From: CAWJTV01 sp963845695
GTDB taxonomy: Bacteria; Planctomycetota; Planctomycetia; Isosphaerales; Isosphaeraceae
Length of the DNA: 64,000 nt
Assembly (NCBI GenBank): GCA_963845695.1
Contig: CAWJTQ010000002.1
Span: 1,178,001 to 1,242,000, forward strand
Direction of reading: 5' to 3'
Part shown: positions 37,710 to 47,907 of the stretch, in pieces
Position numbering within the stretch: the stretch's first letter is position 1
How the letters are laid out: every line of letters starts with the position of its first letter
Position numbers and translations under genes: made by a program
Notes under the pieces: generated by a model
Told to the model about the DNA's origin: nothing
What the model saw: the letters and a program-made list of their open reading frames with translations, nothing else
The model's database searches: none

Positions 37710-40700
37710 ATGCTCAACGCCATCATCGAATCCTCACTGAACAACCGGTTCTTCGTATTGATGGGGACCGCGCTGATCGCAGGTCTGGGCGTTTACTCGG
37801 CGATTCACCTGCCGATCGACGCGGTGCCCGACTTGACGAACGTGCAGGTGCAAGTCATCACGGAAGCGCCGGCGCTGTCGCCACTTGAGGTGGAATCGCT
37901 GCTGTCGTTCCCCGTGGAGGGCGCGATGAGCGGGCTGCCGAACGTCGAGGAGATCCGGTCGATCTCCAAGTTCGGAGTCTCGGTGGTGACGATCGTCTTC
38001 AAGGAAGGGACGGATATCTACCGGGCACGGCAGTTGGTGGGCGAGCGAATCCCGAGGGCGACGGAGGCGATCCCGCCGGGTTATGGCACGCCGATGCTCG
38101 GCCCCATCTCCACGGCCCTGGGCGAAATCTTCCAGTTTCAGGTCAAGGCGACACCGGAATCAGGGGTCTCGCCGATGGAATTGCGGACACTCCTCGACTG
38201 GTTCGTCGCCTATCAATTGCGCCGGGTCGAAGGAGTGACCGAGATCAACGCGCATGGCGGCGAGATGAAAACCTATGAGGTTCAGGTCGATCCTGACAAA
38301 CTCGCGATCCGAGGTCTGTCGATGGCGGACCTGTTCGACGCGCTGAGATCGAACAACGCCAACGTCGGTGGTGGCTATCTTGTCCACCATGGCGAGGCGC
38401 GTTACATCCGCGGGGTTAGCCAGGCCCATAACATTGAGGATATTGCCGCGATCGTCATCGACGAACGCAAGGGCGTCCCGGTGAAGGTCGCGCACGTGGC
38501 CAGGGTCGTGACCGCGCCGATGATCCGTGCGGGGCTGGCGACCCGCGACGGCCAGGGAGAGATCGTCACGGGGCTGGTCATGATGCTCATCGGTCAGAAC
38601 GGCCGCGAGGTCGTGGAGAGGGTCAAGGCCGAGATCGAACAGCTTCAGAAGAGCTTGCCGCCCGGAGTCACCATCGAACCACTCTATGACCGCACGCACC
38701 TGATCAATCAGACGCTGAATACCGTGCGGCACAATCTGATTGCCGGCGGGTTCCTGGTGATGGCGGTTCTGCTTGTGCTGCTGGGTAACCTGCGGGGCGG
38801 GCTGATCGTAGCGCTGGCGATCCCGCTATCGATGCTGTTTGCCGCCAACATCATGCTGGCCAGTGGGATCTCGGCGAGCCTGATGAGCCTGGGCGCGATC
38901 GACTTCGGGCTGATGGTCGACTCGAGCGTGATCATGATCGAGAACTGCGTGCGGCGGCTGGGGCACGAGGGGGGGACACGGCCCAAGTTCGAGATCGTTC
39001 GGGACGCCGCCATCGAGGTGCGCAAGCCCACGATGTTCGGCGAGCTCATCATCACAATCGTGTATCTGCCGATCCTGGCCTTGCAAGGGACCGAAGGAAA
39101 ACTGTTCCGTCCCATGGCGCTGACCGTGATTTTCGCCCTGCTGGGCTCGCTCCTCCTGTCACTGACCCTGATGCCCGTGCTCGCCGCGATGGGGCTCAGC
39201 GACCGGCCCCAGGAGAAAGAGATCTGGCTGATCCGCTGGATCAAGCACGCCTATCGACCGGCGCTCGATGCGTTCGTCGCCCACCCCCTCTGGGCGGCGA
39301 TCCTGGCACTGGGGCTGGTCGGTGCCAGTGTACCGGTCGGCATGCAGCTCGGCGGCGAGTTCATGCCTCGCCTGAACGAGGGGGATCTGCTGGTCGAGGC
39401 GGTGCGGATCCCCTCGGCGTCGCTGGAGGGGGCCGTCGCGGCGTTCGACGCAGATCGAGAAACTGCTCAGGACGATCCCTGAGGTGCGGCTGGTCTACTG
39501 CAAGACGGGCCGGCCCGAAATCGCCAACGATGTCATGGGCGTGCATCAGACCGACGCCTGGACCATGCTCAAGCCCCAAGAGGAGTGGCGCCCGGGCCTG
39601 ACTCGCGACGACCTGATCAAGGAGATGGACGAGCTCTTGAATGAAAACGTGCCGGGGGTCAAATTTGGATTCAGCCAGCCGATCGAGATGCGGGTCAACG
39701 AACTGGTCGCCGGGGTCAAGAGCGACGTGGCGGCGATCATCTATGGACCCGACCTCGACGAGCTGCGCCGGCTGTCACTGGAAGTCGAGCGGGTGCTCAC
39801 GGCAATCCCCGGGCGCACGACGTCAAGACGCCGACGGCCGGCCGGCTGCCGATGTTGCGGATCGAGGTCCGACGCGACCAGTTGGCGCAGTTCGGAATCA
39901 AGGCGTCCGACGTCCTGGATGCGGTCGCCGCGCTGGGGGGCATCACGGTCGGCACGGTCTTCGAGGATCCCAAGCGAGAGTCGATGCGGATCCGACTTTC
40001 CGCCCGGCACCCACTACGCGTCCGGCTCCCCGAGTCGTGGCGCAGTGATGCCGACCGGATCGGCTTGATCCAGATCAGGGATCCGAAGGGCGCGCGATCC
40101 CGTTGAAGGACCTTTGCGAGATCGCCCCCGAAGAAGGCTTCAGCGAGATCGAGCGGGACAACGTCCAGCGCCGGGCGGTTGTGGGTGTCAACGTCCGGGG
40201 CCGCGACATTGCCAGCTTCGTCGCGGAAGCCCAGGCCGCCATCGATGCCAAGGTCAAGCTCCCCAAGTCCGGGGGCTACGTCCTGCGCTGGGGCGGTCAG
40301 TTCGAGCACCTCCAGACGGCCTCCCGCCGGCTGATGATCGTCGTGCCGGTCGCCATGCTCCTGATCTTCCTCTTGCTCTACAGCACGTTCCACTCGATGC
40401 GGCTGGCGATGCTGATCTACACCGCGGTGCCCATGGCGGCGACCGGCGGCGTATTCGCTCTGGCCCTGCGCGGTCTGCCCTTCTCGGTCTCGGCTGGAGT
40501 CGGATTCATCGCACTGTTCGGCGTCGCGGTACTCAACGGCCTGGTCTGGGTCAGCGCCGTTGAGCACCTACGGCAGGAGGGGGTCGAGCCTCACGAAGCG
40601 GCACGCGAGGCGGCCGTCGCTCGTCTGCGACCGATCCTCATGACAGCCCTGGTCGCCGGACTGGGCTTCATCCCGATGGCCGTCTCCACCACCCCAGGCG

Positions 40701-40849
40701 CCGAGATCCAGCGGCCCCTGGCCACCGTCGTCATCGGCGGCATCATCACCTCGACGCTCTTGAACACACTCGTCCTGCCGTCGATCTATCCCTGGTTCGC
40801 ACCCCGATCCAAGCCGGTCGAGGTCAACGGATCGCCTGGAATTGCGTGA
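37710..40849 (+). CDS. Heavy-metal efflux RND pump, CusA/CzcA family (three frameshifts)
   Basis: About 1,046 residues, full length for HME-RND pumps, which export Cu/Ag or Co/Zn/Cd/Ni with proton antiport across the envelope. The start MLNAIIESSLNNRFFVLMGT, the pore-domain text LPIDAVPDLTNVQVQVITEA, and the proton-relay helix DFGLMVDSSVIMIENCVRR (two Asp and one Glu, as in CzcA) are intact, as are the C-terminal helices (MLLIFLLLYSTFHSMRLAML, GVGFIALFGVAVLNGLVWVS). Shifts near 39450, 39820 and 40090 break the frame, each with conserved sequence on both sides. CusA versus CzcA subtype, and hence the metal, is not decided. It follows the adaptor gene and a structured repeat. Confidence 0.92.
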
Positions 40850-41060
40850 GGCCAGCAGCACGATCCGATCCGATTCCGGGAATTCGGTTCCCAACCGACG
40901 GTGTTTGACGCATAAACCCAGTAACGGCGCACCTTGGCCGGAGATTGGCCCGGCCAGACGTGCCTCCGCCTTCGCGAGACAAGGAGCATGACTCCCCATC
41001 GGAAGGAGATTCTGCGCAGGGACGCGCCATGCTCCATCCCATGGCCTGTCACCAGGAGCC

Positions 41061-42235
41061 ATGTTCATGAGGTGCGGCTCGAACTCGAATCGTCTCGGCG
41101 TCCGCCTATTGCTCATGGCCGGCGCCTTCGGTCTGGGTCTTGAGTGTTGGGTCGTCCACGCCCAGGCCCCGGCGCCCCCGGCAAAGGGGACGACACCGGT
41201 GGGAGACCATGCTGCCGGACAGCCTGCCACTTCCACGCCCCAATCAAGACTACGCGCCCAGCGATGGGCCACGCGAAAGGCCAAGGCCGTCTTTGAGATC
41301 GCCAAGGCCACGCGCGAGCTCGCCGAGATCGCCGTCGAGGAGTATGCGCAAAGGAGCTATCTCCAGGATCTGGCCACGGTCGCGGGTGAGGTCAAGCTCG
41401 CGGCGTCGGACCTGGAGCGGTCCCATGATCAGTTCGAATGGGCCAAGAGGATGTTCGACAAGCACTTGGTGACGATGGCCACGAAGGTCTCCGCAGAACT
41501 GATCGTCAAGAAGGCCCAGTTTGCCCTGGAGCAGCGCAGAGCAAGCTGGAGGTGCTGACCCGTTATACGAAGGGCAAGACCACCAAGGAGCTGGTAAGCC
41601 AGGTCGAAAAGGCCAAATCCGAAGAACTGGCCAAACAGGCGGCCTGGGAACTGGAAAAGGCCAAGGAAGCCAAGCTGGTTGAGCCACTTCGAGAGACGAG
41701 GCCCGCGCAAAAGGGCGAACGCCCCGCAGTCCAAGCGATCCAGCAAAATGATCGGCGGTTCGCACGGCGAAAGGCCACGCTGCGGGCCGAGGCTGCCTAC
41801 CATGCCGCCCGAGTGAAACGGGAGCTCGCCGAGATCGCGGTCGAGGAGTATGTCGAAGTCGGTTTTCCGCAAGAGCTGGCGACGATCGAAGCCGAACTGA
41901 AGCGGGCACAAACGAGCCTCGAGCCAGCAAAGAAGGAAGCCGAATGGGCCAGGAAGATTGTCGATCGAGGATATCTCCTCCTGATCCCGACCCGTGGTCC
42001 CGAACTCGTACTCGAGATGGCTGAGTTTCAGATCGAGCAAGCGAAGAGTCGCCGGAAAGTGCTGGTCGAGTATACCAAGCCCAAGATGCTCAAGGAGCTT
42101 CGAGAAGCAGTCGAGAACACCCGCGCCGATGAGCAGCGCAAGAAGTCGCTCTGGGAGCACGAGAAGGCCAAAGAGAGCGATCAGGAACGGCGGATTGTCC
42201 GACCCGGTAGCAATCTCCATCCCACGCGAGCCTGA
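41061..42235 (+). CDS. Secreted coiled-coil protein resembling a HlyD helical hairpin (one frameshift)
   Basis: About 391 residues. A signal peptide (LGVRLLLMAGAFGLGLECWV) is followed by almost continuous heptad-rich helix. The protein contains a tandem duplication: RELAEIAVEEYAQRSYLQDL, AGEVKLAASDLERSHDQFEW in unit 1 and RELAEIAVEEYVEVGFPQEL, EAELKRAQTSLEPAKKEAEW in unit 2. Unit 1 ends ELVSQVEKAKSEELAKQAAW with ELEKAKEAKL, nearly the same as the coiled coil of the sigma-HlyD fusion at 30.2-31.9 kb. No lipoyl halves or beta-barrel are present. The frame needs one base near 41540 (FALEQ to QSKLEVLTRY). Placed 211 bases after the metal pump, it may be an accessory to it; this is inference. Confidence 0.72.
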
Positions 42236-42259
42236 CTCCCCGTTCGCCGGCCGACTCGG

Positions 42260-42874
42260 CTATCCCGGTCCGTTTGGCCCGTTCGAGCTTGATGGTGCAT
42301 CTGTCGAGGGCTCGCTCCGCGGCAGGATCTCGCGCACCGGGCAACGGAAGCCGGGGATGACCTCCTCGCCGGAGAGCTCGTCGGCCTCATGGAGGTCGCT
42401 ACCCGAGCCGTCTTTGCGATGGACACGCACTGTCCGGGACTTGGGGTTGATCACCCAGACCAAGGGAACGCCGACTTTCCGGTAGTCCTCCAGCTTCTCG
42501 TCCAGTTCGTAAGCGGTGTCGTGGGGTGAGAGGACCTCCACGGCGAGGTCGGGAGGGATCTTGGCCCAACCTTCCGGCAGCACGCCACCAGGGAGGCGGC
42601 CATACCGGATGAAGGAAACATCCGGCTTGCGGACCCGTCCGGGCTCGTGAGGAAAGCACTGGTAGCCGCATTCCGACTGCAAGGCCCAGCCGACCTCGTG
42701 TTCCTCACAGAATCGGTCGAGTCGCGAGTGTAATCGACCTGCCACCCAGTCAAACTTGACTCCCATCTTCCTCTCCACCAGTTTCCCGCCGACCAACTCG
42801 TAGTCCTTGCCATCCGGCATGGCCAGCAGATCTTCGGGCGTATAGAGCGTCTCGGTCGCGACGGCAGTGCTCAT
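42260..42874 (-). CDS. Uma2 family (DUF820) putative endonuclease
   Basis: 204 residues of the Uma2 family, a PD-(D/E)XK-nuclease-like fold abundant in planctomycetes and cyanobacteria, whose cellular role is unclear. The features are YTPEDLLAMPDGKDYELVGG near the start, the PD in VRKPDVSFIRYGRLP, the active-site Glu in DLAVEVLSPHDTAYELDEKL, and YRKVGVPLVWVINPKSRTV. ATG 42874 has GGAGG 9 bases upstream. It converges on the coiled-coil gene with a 24-base gap and has no associated toxin, antitoxin or transposase. Confidence 0.9.
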   Translation of the reverse strand: MSTAVATETLYTPEDLLAMPDGKDYELVGGKLVERKMGVKFDWVAGRLHSRLDRFCEEHEVGWALQSECGYQCFPHEPGRVRKPDVSFIRYGRLPGGVLPEGWAKIPPDLAVEVLSPHDTAYELDEKLEDYRKVGVPLVWVINPKSRTVRVHRKDGSGSDLHEADELSGEEVIPGFRCPVREILPRSEPSTDAPSSSNGPNGPG

Positions 42875-42992
42875 GGCCAAAACCTCCCTCGATCGAGCTG
42901 GTGGAGTCTCTATCGAATCACTCGGATTGTACCACGGATCGCCTCAAGCGGGGAGGCGATCGGGCGCAAGGTCCGAGACTGACCTCGCTCCG

Positions 42993-44417
42993 CTATTTCG
43001 CACTCTTGGCGATCGGTGGCGTGCGGGTGTGCCAGTCGGTGGCCGACTCATAGCCCGCTGCGGCACGGAAGAGGGTGACCTCATCGAATGGCCGGCCGAC
43101 GAGCTGGAGGCCGATCGGTAAGCCGGCTTTCGTGAACCCGCACGGTACCGAGATCGCCGGCTGACCGGTCAGGTTGAACGGGAGGGTCAGGTCGAGGAAG
43201 GCCCGGACGAGCGGGACCTCCTTGTCGCCGAATCGGGCCGTGGTGGCACCGATGGCGGGCGCGGCGATCGGGCTGGTGGGAGTGACCAGCACATCGAACG
43301 ATCGCCAGAGATTGCGATAGGTGGCGATCGTTTTCTTGCGAGCCTGCTGCGCGGCGAGGTACTGGGTCGCAGTAAGGAACAGGCCCGATTGCAGGAGGGG
43401 ACGGACTTCATCGGAGATATCCGCTGCGCGGGTGCGGATCATCTCTTCATGGGCCGCCGCGGCTTCGGAAAAGATGATCGCGCGATGGGCACCGACCACC
43501 GGTTCGAGAGGTGGGAAGCGGACGTCGACGAGCATCGCGCCAGCCTGCTTCAAGACCCCGAGTGCGTCCTGGATCGCGGCGCCGACGTCGGGTTCCATCT
43601 GGGCCATGAAGTGGTCGTGCGGAACGCCGATCCGGATCCCCTTCAAGCCGTCGCTCGCCGCACCGAGGTAATCGGGCAGCGAATCGCGGCGGGTGGTTGG
43701 GTCTTTAGGATCGAATCCGGCCATGACTTGCAATAGCGTCGCGGCATCGCCGACGGTGCGGGCCATCGGGCCGACGGTGTCCATCGACCAGCTCAACGGG
43801 ATGCCACCGTGCCGGCTCACGCGTCCGTAGGTGACCTTAACGCCGACCACGCCGCAGAGCGCCGCGGGCTGTCGGTTCGAGCCGCCGGTATCACCGCCGA
43901 CGGCCGCAAACGCCATGGCGGTCGCCAGTGCAACCGCGTTGCCGCCGCTACTCCCGCCGGGAATGCGAGTCGGGTCCCAGGGATTGCGGCAATCGCCGTG
44001 GTGCGGGTTGCGGCTGGTGAATCCGTAGGCCATCTCGTGCATCGACGACTTGCCGACCAGCACGCAGCCGGCCGCCTTGAGCCGGGCCACGGCTGTGGCG
44101 TCCTCGGTCGGGACGAAGTCCGCCAGCACTTTCGTACCGCCGGTTGTTCTCACTCCCTTGGTCCAGAAGCTGTCCTTGATCGCCATCGGCACGCCCGCCA
44201 ATGACAGGTCGTTCCCTCGGCCAGCGGCAATCTCCTGGTCCACCCGCTTGGCCGTGGCGATTGCTTCGTCGGCGATTACCGTGATGAAGGCGCGAAGAGT
44301 CCCATTGAGCTGGTCGATCCGGGCCAGGGCTGTCTGGGCGACCTCGACCGCCGTGAGTTCCCGACGTCTTACTGCCTCGGCAATCTTCCGGGCCGTCATC
44401 GTGGTCAGGTCGATCAT
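42993..44417 (-). CDS. Amidase (amidase signature family, GatA-like)
   Basis: 474 residues. The Ser-cisSer-Lys triad is present: Lys81 in MAIKDSF, cis-Ser about 157 in GGSSGGN, and nucleophile Ser180 in GGDTGGS. It hydrolyses an amide to acid and ammonia. It is not the tRNA amidotransferase subunit by context, since there is no GatB or GatC here. The ATG at 44417 overlaps the stop of the small upstream gene as ATGA, pointing to translational coupling, and the small partner resembles the AtzG/DUF4089-type proteins that accompany AtzE-like amidases. Substrate unknown. Confidence 0.92.
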   Translation of the reverse strand: MIDLTTMTARKIAEAVRRRELTAVEVAQTALARIDQLNGTLRAFITVIADEAIATAKRVDQEIAAGRGNDLSLAGVPMAIKDSFWTKGVRTTGGTKVLADFVPTEDATAVARLKAAGCVLVGKSSMHEMAYGFTSRNPHHGDCRNPWDPTRIPGGSSGGNAVALATAMAFAAVGGDTGGSNRQPAALCGVVGVKVTYGRVSRHGGIPLSWSMDTVGPMARTVGDAATLLQVMAGFDPKDPTTRRDSLPDYLGAASDGLKGIRIGVPHDHFMAQMEPDVGAAIQDALGVLKQAGAMLVDVRFPPLEPVVGAHRAIIFSEAAAAHEEMIRTRAADISDEVRPLLQSGLFLTATQYLAAQQARKKTIATYRNLWRSFDVLVTPTSPIAAPAIGATTARFGDKEVPLVRAFLDLTLPFNLTGQPAISVPCGFTKAGLPIGLQLVGRPFDEVTLFRAAAGYESATDWHTRTPPIAKSAK

Positions 44418-44624
44418 CGGGGCCACTCCTCCACCATGATCGTTGTCTCGGGCTCGGCTCCGGCCCGGTCACTGGTCGCGATGGCCCGGATCTCCTCCAG
44501 GAGCGAATTGAGCAGAGGAACCAGCGCGTTCGACCTCGGCAGGAGTCAGCGCGATAGGCACCTCTTGGGCCGCCATCCGCCGGATCGTCTCGGCGTCGAG
44601 AGCGGGATTCGGGGCATAGGGCAT
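44414..44624 (-). CDS. Small AtzG/DUF4089-like partner of the amidase (one frameshift)
   Basis: About 70 residues. Reading MPYAPNPALDAETIRRMAAQ, then VPIALTPAEVERA, and after one indel near 44525 PLLNSLLEEIRAIATSDRAG, ending in VEEWPR and stop. The helical pattern and its position directly before an amidase match the small GatC-like subunits (AtzG type) that stabilise AtzE-family amidases; I infer the family from pattern and context. The total length is one base off a multiple of three, as expected for a single indel. It overlaps the amidase start by 4 bases. Confidence 0.6.
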
Positions 44625-44852
44625 GTCGGGTTCGCTCCTCGTCTTGGCAGCGGTGGGACGTTGATTCTTCACCTGCGATGGAGTCACGCGGCCTGATCAA
44701 CGTTGCGATCAATGTGCCTAAAACCACCTTGCGAAGCAACAGGTTCCTGAGTCAACAATCCTGAATCGAATGCGTCGGAAGGCGCCCTCGCCTCATGACA
44801 GGTCTCGAATGGCAGGGCTCTGTCCACGGACCGGGCGCGACTCGGGACCGAT

Positions 44853-45776
44853 CTATTCGACTCCGATCTTGATCACCTCGCCAGTCGTGATGTCATGGGC
44901 CTCAGCTTCCTCGTGCCGCCCGCTCAAGGCCAGCAGGTTCTTGGCGATCTTGGCACAGAGGTCCTCCAGAGCCAGGTCATTGAGATCATACCCGAAGGGA
45001 TTCTCGATCTCGACGCCGATCTCCTCGATCCCGAAAAAGGTGTAGGCCACGCCCAGAGTGTCGAGCACCGCAAGCCAGCCGAACGGCTCGACCAGGGCAA
45101 ACGGCAACGTGAAGCAGTAGAGAATGAGTACGCGCCGGAGGTGAACCATGTAGGCAAAAGGGAGTGGCGTCGAATTGATCCGCTCGCAGCCGCCGAGATA
45201 GTCAACCAGGAGCTGCACGTTCTGGTCCAGCGCGGCCAGGACGATATCGGAAATCAACCCCTTATCGCGCGCCTTCACCAGGCGAGCGGAGATTCGCGTG
45301 GCGATGGACAGCGGCGGATGCTCGGAACGCAGGACCCATTGGAGCTCGGCCCGGGGCAGCTCGTCGGCGATGGGACCCAGTCCCTCGGTGCCCCGCAACA
45401 CGTTCTTGACCGCGTAGGGGAATGCGCCGGTCCATCGGATCACATGGTCCATCAGCACCGGGTCGCCGCGAAGGTGCACCGCGGCGCCGCGGGCCAAGTT
45501 CCGGGACTCGTTGACCAGGTTACCCCACAACTGTCGCCCTTCCCAGAACCGGTCATAAGAGGAGTTGGTTCGGAAAACCAGGAGCAGCCCCAAGGCGGTT
45601 CCCACCAGCGTGTGGACCGTCGCCGGGATGTCCACCGCTCTGACCCAGTGATGGAACGCGACGACCCCGATCGCCCAGACGACGCACGACAAGACCCTCA
45701 GCGTGATCTCGGGGATCAGGGATCCCCTGAAGTCGAAGAGATGGTCGAACCAGCGGTGAGGATCATACTGGATCAT
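44853..45776 (-). CDS. Bestrophin family (UPF0187) membrane channel protein
   Basis: 307 residues. The bestrophin hallmarks are present: GLLLVFRTNSSYDRFWEGRQ with LWGNLVNESRNLAR, GCERINSTPLPFAYMVHLRR, and the acidic EIGVEIENPFGYDLNDLALE near the C-terminus. Four hydrophobic helices are seen, including ITLRVLSCVVWAIGVVAF and VLILYCFTLPFALVEPFGWL. Bacterial members form pentameric ion channels in the inner membrane; the ion conducted cannot be predicted. ATG 45776 (MIQYDPHRWF) is preferred over 45800. Confidence 0.92.
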   Translation of the reverse strand: MIQYDPHRWFDHLFDFRGSLIPEITLRVLSCVVWAIGVVAFHHWVRAVDIPATVHTLVGTALGLLLVFRTNSSYDRFWEGRQLWGNLVNESRNLARGAAVHLRGDPVLMDHVIRWTGAFPYAVKNVLRGTEGLGPIADELPRAELQWVLRSEHPPLSIATRISARLVKARDKGLISDIVLAALDQNVQLLVDYLGGCERINSTPLPFAYMVHLRRVLILYCFTLPFALVEPFGWLAVLDTLGVAYTFFGIEEIGVEIENPFGYDLNDLALEDLCAKIAKNLLALSGRHEEAEAHDITTGEVIKIGVE

Positions 45777-45879
45777 TATAGTCGGGAAGCCTCGAGACAC
45801 GTGATGACGTCGGTTCAGATTCCTCGAACGAACTTACCGGTCCGCGGCCCCAGCCGCAAGGTCGCCCCGCGCCACGAAA

Positions 45880-45912
45880 ACGGCCGGCAGCCCCGAAGGG
45901 GTTGCCGGCCGT
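45880..45912 (-). terminator. Intrinsic terminator of the PEP-CTERM gene
   Basis: On the minus strand ACGGCCGGCAACCCC is mirrored by GGGGCTGCCGGCCGT around a TTC loop and is followed directly by TTTTC. It lies about 46 bases after the PEP-CTERM stop. A long GC stem with a short T-run is a good intrinsic terminator. Confidence 0.8.
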
Positions 45913-45957
45913 GAATCCGGGTCCTGGCGAACTCGATCGTCCCCCCGGGTCGGTGAG

Positions 45958-46749
45958 TTAGGTTCCCCGGGGGTTGGGGGTGGCCTTCGGTTTGATCCTA
46001 GAGACGCCGACTGCCACGCCGATGCCGCCCATGACCAGCATCACGATCGACGACGGCTCGGGGATGCTGGCTGTTTGCAGAAGGGCCTGGTAGGTATTAC
46101 CGCTCATCGGACTCATCCCAAACGAACTCGTCTGGATGCTCGTCTCACCGATCGTCGAGAACCCGGTGAAGTCTCCCGTCCCGAATGTCCCATTGGTGAG
46201 ACTCCCCGAGGACAGCGTCAAATTGTCAAGCAGCAGGGCCGAGCTATAGGCGTCCGTGGTGACGTTCACGACCCCGAGACCGATGTTGTACGTCCCCGCT
46301 GTCGTGAAGAGAATCGATTCGGTTTGGTAACCGGTCTGATAGGCGTACCCAGTTTGTGGTGGTGCGGCGATCAGTCCGGTAAGGCCCGAAGTGTAATTCG
46401 AGAAGTTGTCGCCGATATCGAGCAATGTTGGGGACGTGACGAAGGCAAACGGGTCGATCGCGCCGAGCGGGTTGGCGCCGACCGGGGGCGCGTTGGTCAG
46501 GAAGTCGAAGTTGAACGTCAGGGTCGTTCCGCCCGTGACAGTGACCGTCTGCATGATGGCCGATCCGCTCATCGCCGGCCCGTTAATGTCGAGACCGCCG
46601 GAAACAAAGCCGCTGGGTTGCTGCAATCCGAGGAACTGCTCGAGCTGCGTCGCGGAGACGGGCGTCTGGGCGTGGACCGCTTCCGAGCCCAGCGACGTGA
46701 AGGCCAGGATCGCCGCGAGCCAACCCCGAAATCGTTGAGGACGTGGCAT
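45958..46749 (-). CDS. PEP-CTERM sorting-domain protein
   Basis: 263 residues. An N-terminal signal peptide (WLAAILAFTSLGSEAVHAQ) precedes a beta-rich domain with repeated Gly/Asn/Thr and the phrase TTLTFNFDFLTN. The C-terminus SIPEPSSIVMLVMGGIGVAV followed by a basic tail is a clear PEP-CTERM signal, processed by an exosortase in EPS-producing bacteria. It is therefore exported and probably held in or released with extracellular matrix. ATG 46749 has AAGGAG 9 bases upstream. It lies downstream of the ferritin-like gene and ends at a good intrinsic terminator. No exosortase gene is in the window. Confidence 0.88.
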   Translation of the reverse strand: MPRPQRFRGWLAAILAFTSLGSEAVHAQTPVSATQLEQFLGLQQPSGFVSGGLDINGPAMSGSAIMQTVTVTGGTTLTFNFDFLTNAPPVGANPLGAIDPFAFVTSPTLLDIGDNFSNYTSGLTGLIAAPPQTGYAYQTGYQTESILFTTAGTYNIGLGVVNVTTDAYSSALLLDNLTLSSGSLTNGTFGTGDFTGFSTIGETSIQTSSFGMSPMSGNTYQALLQTASIPEPSSIVMLVMGGIGVAVGVSRIKPKATPNPRGT

Positions 46750-46911
46750 GAATGTCGCTCCTTGTGATCGAATGGTCTCTCGAGTGACCCCTGCTGGCGG
46801 GGGTGCAGAATCGGATCGGACATGACCGCCCGCGGCCATTGGATCGGGGCGGTCACGGCACGTCGTTTTCCCGCCCCCCGCGCTGGGGTCGACCCGAGAT
46901 GGCTCGCGGTC

Positions 46912-47653
46912 TCAGGTGAAAATGGGCACGTTGATGTTGTAGAAGCTCGCCTCCAGGTACTCCAGCGCACGGCGCGAAGTTCAAGATCGCGATGTCGTTG
47001 TCATCCGATGGGGTCGTCGAGTACGTCAAGGGAGGACCGCCGTTGAGAGAAGTGACGAACGGCCCGGCCAGGGCGACGACCTCATCCGCCGTCAGCGGCA
47101 TCTCGAAGCTGGGCGTCTTCTTGGAGACGTTGTATGTCATGACCTGATCGAGGAGCACATTCAGGTACCCAGCGTGCCGCGCCTCGATGGCCAGGATCGA
47201 GCCGGCCGCGCCGACGTAGGCTCCGCCCAGGATGTACGGGGCCGCCCCGAGATAGGCCCCGACTCCCGTGTTCTCCAGGGCTTGCGAGGTCTGCGCGAAG
47301 GCCAGCAGATTGGCCTGCGTCAGGTCCACGAAGCTGGGTTCGGGCCGGGGCGTGCCCCCCGCGTCTTGAATCGCGGTGATGAGGTACTGGACGTGGGCGT
47401 TCTCGTGGGTCTGGATCGCCTTGAACTCCGAAACGTTCTCGTTCGGGTACAAACTCGGCAGGTAGTTCGGGTTGCCCGCCCGGGTCTCGCGGCCCACGAG
47501 CACCGCCATCGCCCCAACCGCCGCCGCGGCCCCTCGCCCGAGGAACGACCGCCGACCCGTTCTGGGCCGGCCGGCTTCCACTCTCGCCACCTCCGGTCGC
47601 CAGCCGGTACCGAACGCACTGTCCTTCATCGCCGAACTGAGAGGAGAATCCAT
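46912..47653 (-). CDS. TAT-exported ferritin-like domain protein (one frameshift)
   Basis: About 247 residues. The signal GRRSFLGRGAAAAVGAMAVL is twin-arginine type. The body has the ferritin-like (DUF4439/Ferritin_2-type) helical pattern: FKAIQTHENAHVQYLITAIQ, ILAIEARHAGYLNVLLDQV, and after one indel near 46975 ALEYLEASFYNINVPIF and stop at 46912-46914. The Glu and His residues of the helices (E..H in THENAHV, E..H in IEARHAG, E in LEYLEA) suit a di-iron site. Without the correction the protein would end in an unrelated Arg/His-rich tail. It precedes the PEP-CTERM gene on the same strand. Confidence 0.8.
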
Positions 47654-47907
47654 CGATCTGACTCCTTTTGGTTATAACATGAACACGTTTTCACAAAAAA
47701 AGTCGCCCGGGAGCCCGATCGCTTCGAGAAAACCGGCCAGGAGAGGACGTATGGATGACTGATCGACCGGCCCGACTGGTTTCTCGAAGGCAATGGCTCC
47801 CGGCGCGCTGGCCCGTCGTTCGCGCAGGCCGACTCCCGAGGTCCTGGCGAGAACGCCACGACCCCGACTCAACCGATCGCGAAAGATCACCCGACGAGGT
47901 GAATGAC

